NCBI GenBank assembly: GCA_016181905.1
Contig: JACOYM010000074.1
Coordinates: 12,716-29,197 of the forward strand
Length of the DNA: 16,482 nt
Reading direction: 5' to 3'
Origin: Candidatus Pacearchaeota archaeon
GTDB lineage: Archaea; Nanobdellota; Nanobdellia; Pacearchaeales; GW2011-AR1
Shown in pieces: positions 1 through 5,554 of the stretch. The notes below the pieces were generated by a model, which saw nothing but the letters and a program-made list of their open reading frames with translations, ran no database searches and was not told the origin of the DNA. Each line of letters opens with the position of its first letter. The stretch's first letter is position 1. A program made the position numbers and the translations under genes.

Positions 1-188
1 TTTTTGTCAATTATGTTTGCTATATTTGCTGAAAGCAAAACTATCTTTTCATGCCCGCCTCTTGTCTTTAAGGATTTGGTTTTTATTTCTGCAAGTTTTA
101 CAACTCTTGCCTGCATGTCTCTTTCATACAGCTTTTTCTTTCTCTGCTTTTTGTACTTTCCACCTGTAATCTTTCTACCGAGCCTCAT
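1..188 (-). CDS. rps8e: Ribosomal protein eS8, N-terminal part (runs off left edge)
   Basis: This is the first 62 codons of a minus-strand gene that continues beyond position 1. eS8 is a small-subunit ribosomal protein shared by archaea and eukaryotes. The visible protein begins MRLGRKITGGKYKKQRKKK and later has KTRGGHEKIVLLSANIAN. These match the family's GRK.TGG start and its TRGGN-K-RLL-ADYANV block, and the basic composition fits an rRNA-binding protein. The start ATG at 188-186 lies about 27 nt downstream of a TATA box (ATTTAAAT, 212-219), which fits a leaderless mRNA. The C-terminal half lies outside the window. Confidence 0.9.
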   Translation of the reverse strand, partial: MRLGRKITGGKYKKQRKKKLYERDMQARVVKLAEIKTKSLKTRGGHEKIVLLSANIANIIDK

Positions 189-211
189 TGTATAAAGTAA
201 TCAGAAAAACC

Positions 212-219
212 ATTTAAAT
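212..219 (-). promoter_or_regulatory. TATA box for eS8
   Basis: ATTTAAAT is centred about 27 nt upstream of the eS8 ATG on the minus strand, the usual archaeal TATA-to-start spacing for a leaderless transcript. The rest of the 189-370 gap holds the lsm promoter and an inverted repeat; I see no gene in it. Confidence 0.6.
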
Positions 220-314
220 ACCTTTTTGTTTCTGTAAATCACATTCCAGGAACAACCAGCAGGGCACTAGAAAGGGGCAAAGCAATAAGATTATATTGTT
301 TCTAATTGCCAGCA

Positions 315-353
315 GAACTTTTTAAATCTTCTTCAGAAAGGTTTAAAAAGTTC
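315..353. repeat. 12-bp inverted repeat over the lsm promoter
   Basis: GAACTTTTTAAA (315-326) and TTTAAAAAGTTC (342-353) are perfect reverse complements separated by 15 nt. The right arm contains the TATA box (342-349), about 26 nt upstream of the lsm ATG at 371. It could be an operator, or two back-to-back TATA elements. Confidence 0.6.
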
Positions 354-370
354 TTGGTATGAGAGAGAGA

Positions 371-638
371 ATGGCTAATGGCATTGAAAGACCTCTTGAC
401 CTCTTGAATAATTCGAGGGGAAAGGAGATACTAGTGCAGTTAAAGAATGACAAGGAATGACAAGCAGATGATTGGAACATTGCTGGCATTTGACATTCAC
501 ATAAACATTGTGATGGATAATGCAAAAGAGATAGAAAACAACGAGATAAAAAGAAATATTGGATTGACTTTTTTGAGAGGAGATACAATAATCTTCATCT
601 CGCCCGCATCAACTGCTTTGTCTAAAGGTAAAGGGTAA
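371..638 (+). pseudogene. Sm-like (Lsm) RNA-binding protein, split by a 10-bp tandem duplication
   Basis: Archaeal Lsm proteins form rings that bind U-rich RNA. The first frame, from ATG 371, reads MANGIERPLDLLNNSRGKEI and continues to LKNDKE before a TGA at 458-460. The second frame continues QMIGTLLAFDIHINIVMDN, then GLTFLRGDTIIFISP to a stop at 636-638. These are the Sm1 and Sm2 motifs, including the RGD-type loop. The junction is a perfect tandem repeat of GAATGACAAG (445-454 and 455-464). Removing one copy restores a single 85-residue Lsm protein, the usual family length. The start at 371 is supported by a TATA box 26 nt upstream. The break could be a real mutation, an assembly error, or bypassed by reinitiation at the ATG at 447 that the duplicated region offers. 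Family identity is clear; whether the gene works is not. Confidence 0.85.
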
Positions 639-699
639 GCGTTTGCCGGATTTGATTTCGCTAAGGCGCTGATTCTTTAGGCTTGTTTCCTAGCTGTGC

Positions 700-1599
700 T
701 TACACTTCTATATTATCAAGGTCCTCTGCTATTGATGCATTTTGAAAGATTTTTTTTGCTTCTATTAGTATATGTTTCTCTTTGTTCTCATATCTTTGGC
801 TTATGTGCGTTAAAATCAATTTTTTTGCATTTGCTTTCTTGGCAATCTGTGCAGATTGTTCTGCTGTTAGATGCTTATAATCTGCTGCAAGCTCCTTTTC
901 CTTTTTTGTGTATGTTGCTTCGCAGATTAAAATATCAGAGTCTTTTGCTATCCTGTACGCATTCTCATTCAATGCTGTGTCAAGTATGAAGGAGATTTTT
1001 TTGCCTTTCTGCATATAGGTTATGTCTTTTGCGCTTATTTTCTTTCCATGGAGCTCAATATCCCTGCCTTGCTGAAGCTCTTTTATAAGCCGCGTGTTTG
1101 GCAGCTTTAGCTTCTTCAGTTTTTCCTTGTTTATTCTTCTTTTATCTTTTTCAACAAAGCTGTATGCCAAGCAAGGAGCGCCATGTATCATTGGCATTGC
1201 TTCAATGTAAAAGTCATCTGTTTCGAAAACCTTGCCAGATTCTACCTCATGAATTTCATATTTTATCTTGCCACGAAACACAAACAACCTGAACATTAGC
1301 TCTGCATATTGCCTTGTGCCTCTCGGCCCATATATGCGCAATGTTTTGTTATAGCCATTCAGGGCAAGTGTCTGCAATAAGCCAGGCAATCCAAGGATGT
1401 GGTCGCCATGCCAGTGTGTTATCAATATTCTTGTCAGCCTGCACGGGTTTAATCCTGCCTTGCGGAACTGCCTTTGCGTGCCTTCTCCGCAATCTACCAG
1501 GATGTTTTCATCTTTATACTGCAGAAGCATGGCTGTGTGATTCCTCCTTGCGGTTGGAACTGCCTGCGATGTGCCTAAAAAACAAATTGGGATTTTCAT
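700..1599 (-). CDS. rnz: Ribonuclease Z (tRNA 3' processing endonuclease)
   Basis: Metallo-beta-lactamase-fold endonuclease that removes the 3' trailer of precursor tRNAs before CCA addition. The 299-residue length fits the short RNase Z class. The zinc motif HxHxDH is present (H62, H64, D66, H67 in THWHGDHILG), with further metal ligands likely at H139 (MIHGAP), D207 (ILDTA) and H265 (THISQRY). The N-terminus FLGTSQAVPTARRN is typical of the family. The tRNA genes in this window do not encode CCA, so this activity is needed here. It is transcribed divergently from tRNA-Arg. The ATG at 1599 is about 25 nt downstream of a TATA box (1620-1627). Downstream it faces the broken lsm gene, with 61 nt between the two stops. 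Confidence 0.96.
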   Translation of the reverse strand: MKIPICFLGTSQAVPTARRNHTAMLLQYKDENILVDCGEGTQRQFRKAGLNPCRLTRILITHWHGDHILGLPGLLQTLALNGYNKTLRIYGPRGTRQYAELMFRLFVFRGKIKYEIHEVESGKVFETDDFYIEAMPMIHGAPCLAYSFVEKDKRRINKEKLKKLKLPNTRLIKELQQGRDIELHGKKISAKDITYMQKGKKISFILDTALNENAYRIAKDSDILICEATYTKKEKELAADYKHLTAEQSAQIAKKANAKKLILTHISQRYENKEKHILIEAKKIFQNASIAEDLDNIEV

Positions 1600-1613
1600 A
1601 GAAATTTAAGCAG

Positions 1614-1627
1614 GAATGCATTTAAAT
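1614..1627 (-). promoter_or_regulatory. RNase Z promoter (TATA plus GAATGCAT element)
   Basis: ATTTAAAT (1620-1627) is about 25 nt upstream of the start codon. It runs directly into an octamer that reads GAATGCAT on the plus strand (1614-1621). The same octamer sits at the same distance from the endA start codon (9250-9257). Confidence 0.55.
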
Positions 1628-1630
1628 AAT

Positions 1631-1639
1631 TATTTAAAC
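1631..1639 (+). promoter_or_regulatory. TATA box for the tRNA-Arg / hydrolase / phosphatase unit
   Basis: TATTTAAAC is about 33 nt upstream of the tRNA-Arg 5' end and predicts a transcript start near 1660. I see no separate TATA box at a suitable distance before the hydrolase start at 1814, so this is the best candidate promoter for the downstream genes too. Confidence 0.45.
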
Positions 1640-1668
1640 CTTCCATAATTAAATAATCATGTTAACAG

Positions 1669-1804
1669 GCTCCCGTAGCTCAGCCTGGATAGAGCATCTG
1701 CCTTCTATCTAGAAGAACCAAGGTTCTTCCTAGGACCCTCTCCTTTAATGAGGGGAAAAAGAAGAGAAAGCAGAGGGTCACAGGTTCAAATCCTGCCGGG
1801 AGCA
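1669..1804 (+). tRNA. tRNA-Arg (anticodon TCT), intron-containing
   Basis: The mature tRNA folds as a full cloverleaf. The acceptor stem pairs GCTCCCG with CGGGAGC, and the D stem GCTC with GAGC. The anticodon stem TCTGC/GCAGA closes the loop CTTCTAA, giving anticodon TCT at 1704-1706. The T arm has TTCAAAT with one A-C mismatch at the base of its stem. The discriminator is A1804 and no CCA is encoded. A 61-nt intron (1708-1768) interrupts the anticodon loop at the canonical 37/38 position; the A-rich ends leave a one-base ambiguity. The intron shares a 38-nt block with the tRNA-Cys intron. A hydrolase ORF starts only 9 nt after the tRNA. Confidence 0.96.
1708..1768 (+). other. tRNA-Arg intron with conserved hairpin block
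   Basis: The borders are inferred from the mature cloverleaf. Positions 1709-1746 match 2852-2889 of the tRNA-Cys intron at 37 of 38 bases. The block holds a perfect 8-bp palindrome, GAAGAACC-AA-GGTTCTTC, flanked by CTAG on both sides. A second hairpin follows, CCCTC...GAGGG. I could not draw a clean 3-4-3 bulge-helix-bulge by eye. Confidence 0.85.
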
Positions 1805-1813
1805 TTTTCGAAC

Positions 1814-2383
1814 ATGAAAAAAGTTTATTTGATTCATGGATGGGGAGGCTCGTCAAGAAGCGAGGGATGGTTTAGTGATTTAAAGCAACAACTTTCTGAA
1901 AAAGGAATTAATGTTAAGGCATTTGATATGCCTAATACAAATACCCCAAGAATTGAAAAATGGGTTGGTTTTTTGCAAAGTAAAATAAAAACAAAGGATA
2001 TTGGCGAGGAAACTTATTTTGTGGGGCACAGCATTGGTTGCCAGACAATTTTAAGATTTTTAGAATTTCTTCCAAATAAAATTAAAGTTGGTGGCTGTGT
2101 ATTTGTGGCAGGATGGTTTAATTTAACTGATGAAGCATATGAAACCGAAGAGGACAGAAAAATTGCAAAGCCATGGCTTGAAATGCCCATAAATTTTGAT
2201 AAAGTAAAAAGCCATACAAAAAATTTTCTTGCAATTTTTTCAGATGATGACCCTCTTATTCCATTAAGCGATGCAGATTTATTTAAGGAGAAATTAAATG
2301 CCAGAATCCTTGTCAAGAAAAAACAAGGGCATTTTAATGAAGCTAGTGAAATTCCTGAAATATTAGAATTCTTGACAAAATGA
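1814..2383 (+). CDS. Small RBBP9/YdeN-like alpha/beta hydrolase
   Basis: A 189-residue serine hydrolase of the RBBP9/YdeN type. The N-terminal strand and oxyanion turn read VYLIHGWGGSS. The nucleophile elbow is GHSIG (S73), the acid is D146 in SDDDPLIP, and the base is H173 in QGHFNE, so the catalytic triad looks complete. No signal peptide is seen, so it is probably cytoplasmic. Its substrate is unknown. The start at 1814 is only 9 nt after tRNA-Arg; a longer reading back to an ATG inside the tRNA intron is not credible. Its stop overlaps the next start (ATGA at 2380-2383), which implies translational coupling. G+C in sampled segments is about 33%, lower than the following gene at about 42%. 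A homologous domain is inserted in LeuRS at 10522-11049, with the same HG-GGSS and PNT signatures. Confidence 0.88.
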   Translation: MKKVYLIHGWGGSSRSEGWFSDLKQQLSEKGINVKAFDMPNTNTPRIEKWVGFLQSKIKTKDIGEETYFVGHSIGCQTILRFLEFLPNKIKVGGCVFVAGWFNLTDEAYETEEDRKIAKPWLEMPINFDKVKSHTKNFLAIFSDDDPLIPLSDADLFKEKLNARILVKKKQGHFNEASEIPEILEFLTK

Positions 2384-2787
2384 ACATTCTCTTTATATGC
2401 AGGCATAACAGATTCAGGAGCAAGGTTGCTGAAGCGGTTTTTAACAAGCTGAACAAGAATAAAAGCATTAAGGCAGAAAGCGCAGGCATTATCAAGGACA
2501 TTCCTGTTTCAAGGAATGTCAGGAAAGTTATGAGAGAGAAAAAGATTAAATTGAAAAGTGTTAAATCAAGAAGGTTTAACGCGGAGATTATCAAAAGGGC
2601 TGACATAATTGTTATAACTGCCGATAATGTGGATAAAGGAATTTTCGAGAAATTTGGCAAGAAGATAATTGTCTGGAAAATCAGCGATGTTTCTCAGGAT
2701 AATATAGCAGGCATAAGGAAAAGGGTTGAGATTATTGAGAAAAAAGTCAGAAGTTTGTTGATATTGCTGGGGCATAAGAAAGTTTAA
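2380..2787 (+). CDS. Low-molecular-weight protein-tyrosine-phosphatase-like protein
   Basis: A 135-residue protein with the N-terminal P-loop of the LMW phosphatase/arsenate reductase superfamily: ILFICRHNRFRSKVAEAVF, in which C7-x5-R13 followed by S14 is the phosphate-binding signature. The family cleaves phosphotyrosine or, in related members, reduces arsenate. SAGI and the I-I-V-I-T-A-D block follow the family fold. The usual C-terminal DP general-acid motif is not obvious; ISDVSQDN is the nearest candidate, so activity is uncertain. The gene starts inside the stop of the hydrolase (ATGA overlap) and ends 26 nt before tRNA-Cys, whose TATA box overlaps its stop codon. Confidence 0.85.
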   Translation: MNILFICRHNRFRSKVAEAVFNKLNKNKSIKAESAGIIKDIPVSRNVRKVMREKKIKLKSVKSRRFNAEIIKRADIIVITADNVDKGIFEKFGKKIIVWKISDVSQDNIAGIRKRVEIIEKKVRSLLILLGHKKV

Positions 2788-2790
2788 AAG
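2782..2790 (+). promoter_or_regulatory. TATA box for tRNA-Cys
   Basis: GTTTAAAAG lies about 28 nt upstream of the tRNA 5' end and overlaps the TAA stop of the phosphatase-like gene (2785-2787). Confidence 0.5.
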
Positions 2791-2813
2791 TTAGATTAGT
2801 TTATCTATTCTGC

Positions 2814-2964
2814 GCACGGGTGGCGAAGCGGCTAACGCAACTGCCTGCAGACTAGAAGAACCAAGGTTCTTCCTAGGACCATCTCCTTTTTGGAGAAAAA
2901 GAAACTCTATGAAAATAGAAAAACGGCAAGCAGTCACTCATGGGTTCGAGTCCCATCCCGTGCT
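2814..2964 (+). tRNA. tRNA-Cys (anticodon GCA), intron-containing
   Basis: The acceptor stem pairs GCACGGG with CCCGTGC. The D stem is GCG/CGC, the anticodon stem ACTGC/GCAGT, and the T arm ATGGG-TTCGAGT-CCCAT. The anticodon GCA is at 2847-2849. The discriminator is T2964 (U73), a known identity base of cysteine tRNAs, which supports the call. No CCA is encoded. A 78-nt intron (2851-2928) lies at the canonical 37/38 position and begins with the same block as the tRNA-Arg intron. A run of six T follows immediately. Confidence 0.96.
2851..2928 (+). other. tRNA-Cys intron with conserved hairpin block
   Basis: The borders are inferred from the mature fold. Positions 2852-2889 match the tRNA-Arg intron at 37 of 38 bases, including the GAAGAACC-AA-GGTTCTTC palindrome. 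A second hairpin, TCTCC...GGAGA, sits where the Arg intron has CCCTC...GAGGG, so the architecture is conserved although its stem bases differ. The 3' part is A-rich and unique. Confidence 0.85.
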
Positions 2965-2969
2965 TTTTT
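2964..2969 (+). terminator. Oligo-T terminator after tRNA-Cys
   Basis: Six T residues directly follow the tRNA acceptor stem, a typical archaeal intrinsic termination signal. The first T doubles as the discriminator base. Confidence 0.5.
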
Positions 2970-2975
2970 CTTCAT

Positions 2976-3008
2976 AATCTTTTGTAGTGCTCACAAAAGA
3001 TTTAAATA
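2976..3008 (+). promoter_or_regulatory. glyS promoter with inverted repeat
   Basis: AATCTTTTGT (2976-2985) and ACAAAAGATT (2993-3002) form a perfect 10-bp inverted repeat whose right arm merges with the TATA box TTTAAATA (3001-3008). The TATA centre is about 26 nt upstream of the ATG at 3030. A near-identical arrangement lies at 16430-16457. Confidence 0.65.
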
Positions 3009-3029
3009 GTTTTATGTAGTGGGTAAGAC

Positions 3030-4781
3030 ATGTTTGTCGTTAAGAAGAAGATTGCCGGCAAGGAGTATTATTATTTGCGAGAGAGCAAAAGAGAGGGTAA
3101 GAAGGTGAGGGCAAAGACAATCGCATATTTGGGAAAAACAAGGAAGGAGGCAGAGAAGAGAATGAAAGAGTTTTTAAAAGAGAAAGAAAACAAGAAGATT
3201 ATGGAAAAGGAAAACAAAGAAGCAGTTAAGATAGAAACTAAAACTGAGCAGAAGCCAGAGGGCAAAAAGCGGGAGATTTGGGAAAAGAAAAAGATAACGA
3301 TTGATGAGCTTGCTGTTTTCTGCAAGAGAAAGGGGTTTGTGTTTCCATCAAGCGAGATTTACGGAGGATTAGCAGGGTTTTGGGACTTGGGGCCCTTGGG
3401 GGTAGAGCTGTTTAATAACATAAAACAAAAATGGTGGAAATTTTTTGTGCAAGAAAGGCAGGACATGATTGGAATTGATGCATCTATAATCTCGCATCCA
3501 AAGACATGGAAGGCGTCAGGGCATGTTGCAAATTTCTCTGATGTTTCTGTTAGTTGCAGGAAATGCAAAAAGTTTAACAAAGTGGATAAGTCAGAGCTGG
3601 AAAAAGCAAGATGCTCTTTTTGTTCTGGAGAGCTGGACAAGGCAACAGCAAAGGACTTAAACCTGATGTTTAAAACACAAATAGGCCCTGTTGAGGAGGA
3701 CTCTATGCTTTCTTATTTGAGGCCAGAGACAGCACAGGGCATGTTTCTTGATTTTAAGAATATAACTGCTACTTCAAGGGTCAAACTGCCTTTTGGCATA
3801 GCCCAGATTGGAAAATGCTTCAGGAATGAGATTGCCCCGCGCGATTTTCTGTTCAGAAGCAGGGAGTTTAACATAGCAGAGTTTGAGTTTTTTATACATC
3901 CCGAAGAGAAGAAATGCCCTCTGCTTGACAATATGCATCTAGATGTTGAGATTAATTTTCTTGACGCAGAGGCGCAGAAATCTGGAAGCAGGGAACTGAG
4001 AAAAACAACAATAGGCAGGATGCTGAAAGAGGGCAGACTGGATGAATGGCATGCCTACTGGCTTGCTGAGCAGGTTTTATGGTTCAAGGAGATTGGGATT
4101 AGCATGGAGAAGATAAATGCAAGGGAGCATACCAAGGATGAGCTGTCACATTATTCTTCTGCGACTTTTGATTTAGATTATGAATTTTCTTTCGGAAACA
4201 AGGAGATAGCAGGAAATGCCAACAGGGGGCAGTATGACCTGGCGCAGCATGCAAAAGAAAGCTCCCAAAAATTAGATTATTTTGATGAAGAAAGCAAAGC
4301 GAGGATTGTTCCAAGGGTGATAGAGCCTACATTCGGCATGGAAAGAGCGTTCCTTGCTGTTTTGAGCGATGCCTATGCATATGATGAAAAAAGGCAGAAT
4401 ATTGTTTTGAGATTAAATCCAAAGATTGCCCCGGTAAAAGCAGCTGTGTTTCCGATTGTAAAAGGAGAGGAGTTTGAAAAGATAGCAAGAGACATTTATA
4501 ATGATTTGAAAAAGGAATTTAATATTAATTATGATGAAGCTGGAAGCGTTGGAAGGCGCTACTCGCGCGCAGACGAGGCAGGCACGCCTTTCTGCATAAC
4601 AATAGACGGAGACAGCATTAAAAGTAGGGATGTCACAATAAGAAATCGCGATGATACCAAGCAGATTAGGGTTAAGATTTCTGAGCTGAAAGATGTTTTA
4701 AGAAAGCTGATTGCCGGCGAGATTGAGTTTGAGAAAGCCGGCAGGATTGTTGAGACAAGAGTTCTTGAAGGCAAGATTTGA
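3030..4781 (+). CDS. glyS: Glycyl-tRNA synthetase, archaeal/eukaryotic type, with N-terminal extension
   Basis: Class II synthetase that attaches glycine to tRNA-Gly. The core runs from about residue 88 (ITIDELAVFCKRKGFVFPSS) through motif 2 (CFRNEIAPRDFLFRSREF, 263-280) and motif 3 (EPTFGMERAF, 432-441) to an anticodon-binding domain (about 466-565). A four-cysteine zinc site is visible (C176, C179, C195, C198). This is the single-chain alpha2 type, not the bacterial alpha2beta2 type. Residues 1-55 form an extra basic domain with KKIAGKEYYYLRESKREGKK and IAYLG, joined by a charged linker (about 50-88). The upstream start is supported by a TATA box 26 nt before it, though M58 is possible. It converges on the methyltransferase gene with one base between stops. 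Confidence 0.96.
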   Translation: MFVVKKKIAGKEYYYLRESKREGKKVRAKTIAYLGKTRKEAEKRMKEFLKEKENKKIMEKENKEAVKIETKTEQKPEGKKREIWEKKKITIDELAVFCKRKGFVFPSSEIYGGLAGFWDLGPLGVELFNNIKQKWWKFFVQERQDMIGIDASIISHPKTWKASGHVANFSDVSVSCRKCKKFNKVDKSELEKARCSFCSGELDKATAKDLNLMFKTQIGPVEEDSMLSYLRPETAQGMFLDFKNITATSRVKLPFGIAQIGKCFRNEIAPRDFLFRSREFNIAEFEFFIHPEEKKCPLLDNMHLDVEINFLDAEAQKSGSRELRKTTIGRMLKEGRLDEWHAYWLAEQVLWFKEIGISMEKINAREHTKDELSHYSSATFDLDYEFSFGNKEIAGNANRGQYDLAQHAKESSQKLDYFDEESKARIVPRVIEPTFGMERAFLAVLSDAYAYDEKRQNIVLRLNPKIAPVKAAVFPIVKGEEFEKIARDIYNDLKKEFNINYDEAGSVGRRYSRADEAGTPFCITIDGDSIKSRDVTIRNRDDTKQIRVKISELKDVLRKLIAGEIEFEKAGRIVETRVLEGKI

Positions 4782-4782
4782 T

Positions 4783-5355
4783 TTAGAAAGTTCTTTTTCT
4801 TTTCAAATATCTCACAAGTTCTTTGCTTGCAAGTGGTTTTCCTTCATGCAGGGCATAGCGATAGGGTAGGATGAATGATTCAACCTTATTTTTTTGGATT
4901 TCAATCTTGTCTTTGAATTTTAAATTACTAAAATTCTTTCCGCTTGCAATCTGCTTGGCAACATAAATTGCATTGTCTGTTGAAAATTGCTTTTTGCCTA
5001 TATTTCTGGCTGCAGCATTTTTAACAAATTTTGTCAGCTTATCTTTTGTTCTCTTCTTTGCAGGGTAATCCCCCAGAATGCCGCCAAAGATAAAATATCT
5101 GAATTTTCTGGCTTCTTTTGGCGCAAGGGTTTTTCTTGCATCAGGGTCAAGAATGCAGGCATTTTTCAAGTTCAGTTTAGAGACAGATTCTTTTATGACT
5201 CTGCCATATCTTTTTAATTTTTCCCTATCTTTTTTCAGCTTTATATTAGAAAACCAAAGATTTCTTTTTCCAACTATTTCTGAGATGTGCTTGTATTCTA
5301 TTAAGCACCATTTTGACAATCTTGGCTCAAGGTGCTCTATTATGTAGATGGGCAT
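4783..5355 (-). CDS. SFM1/DUF431-like SPOUT methyltransferase
   Basis: A 190-residue protein resembling the DUF431/SFM1 family of SAM-dependent SPOUT-fold methyltransferases. From memory of the family, the yeast member methylates an arginine of ribosomal protein uS3. Recognisable blocks are YIIEHLEPRLSKWCLIEYKH at the N-terminus, CILDPDA, then FRYFIFGGILGDYPAKKRT, which contains the glycine-rich cofactor knot, then STDNAIYVAKQI, and ILPYRYALHEGKPL near the C-terminus. The archaeal substrate is not known to me; a ribosomal protein is a reasonable inference. The start ATG is about 26 nt downstream of a TATA-like TTTAAAT near 5381. It is convergent with glyS and divergent from tRNA-Ala. Confidence 0.82.
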   Translation of the reverse strand: MPIYIIEHLEPRLSKWCLIEYKHISEIVGKRNLWFSNIKLKKDREKLKRYGRVIKESVSKLNLKNACILDPDARKTLAPKEARKFRYFIFGGILGDYPAKKRTKDKLTKFVKNAAARNIGKKQFSTDNAIYVAKQIASGKNFSNLKFKDKIEIQKNKVESFILPYRYALHEGKPLASKELVRYLKRKRTF

Positions 5356-5390
5356 AAGCTTAAAATATATAAATCATATTTAAATCCTAC

Positions 5391-5399
5391 TTATATATT
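5391..5399 (+). promoter_or_regulatory. TATA box for tRNA-Ala
   Basis: TTATATATT predicts a transcript start near 5420, about 19 nt before the tRNA. That start falls in a palindrome (5414-5439) described among the findings. Confidence 0.5.
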
Positions 5400-5438
5400 G
5401 AATAAGGAAAGTTCATCAGAAAACCTTGGTTGTCTGAT

Positions 5439-5509
5439 GGGCCTATAGTTCAACGGCAGAACGCGAGGCTGGCAGTCTTGAGATTCGGGTTCGATTCCCG
5501 ATGGGTCCA
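5439..5509 (+). tRNA. tRNA-Ala (anticodon GGC)
   Basis: A 71-nt intronless cloverleaf. The acceptor stem pairs GGGCCTA with TGGGTCC and contains a G3:U70 wobble pair, the classic alanine identity element. The D stem is GTTC/GAAC and the anticodon stem CGAGG/TCTTG. The loop CTGGCAG gives anticodon GGC, and the T arm is TCGGG-TTCGATT-CCCGA. The discriminator is A73 and no CCA is encoded. It is the substrate of the AlaRS at the other end of the window. Confidence 0.96.
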
Positions 5510-5554
5510 TAATGCAATATAAAGTTTTAAAAATAAGATAGACAAGACTTTAGG

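Noticed and set aside
639..699. Remnant of eL37, which often follows lsm in archaea.
   Set aside because: Only short chance similarities (SKG, GKR, RR) appear in shifted frames, with no zinc cysteines; the evidence is too weak.
1748..1813. Longer start for the hydrolase from an ATG inside the tRNA-Arg intron, reading in frame through the tRNA 3' half.
   Set aside because: The extra 22 codons are intron and tRNA sequence, and the hydrolase fold begins at the ATG at 1814 (KKVYLIHG).
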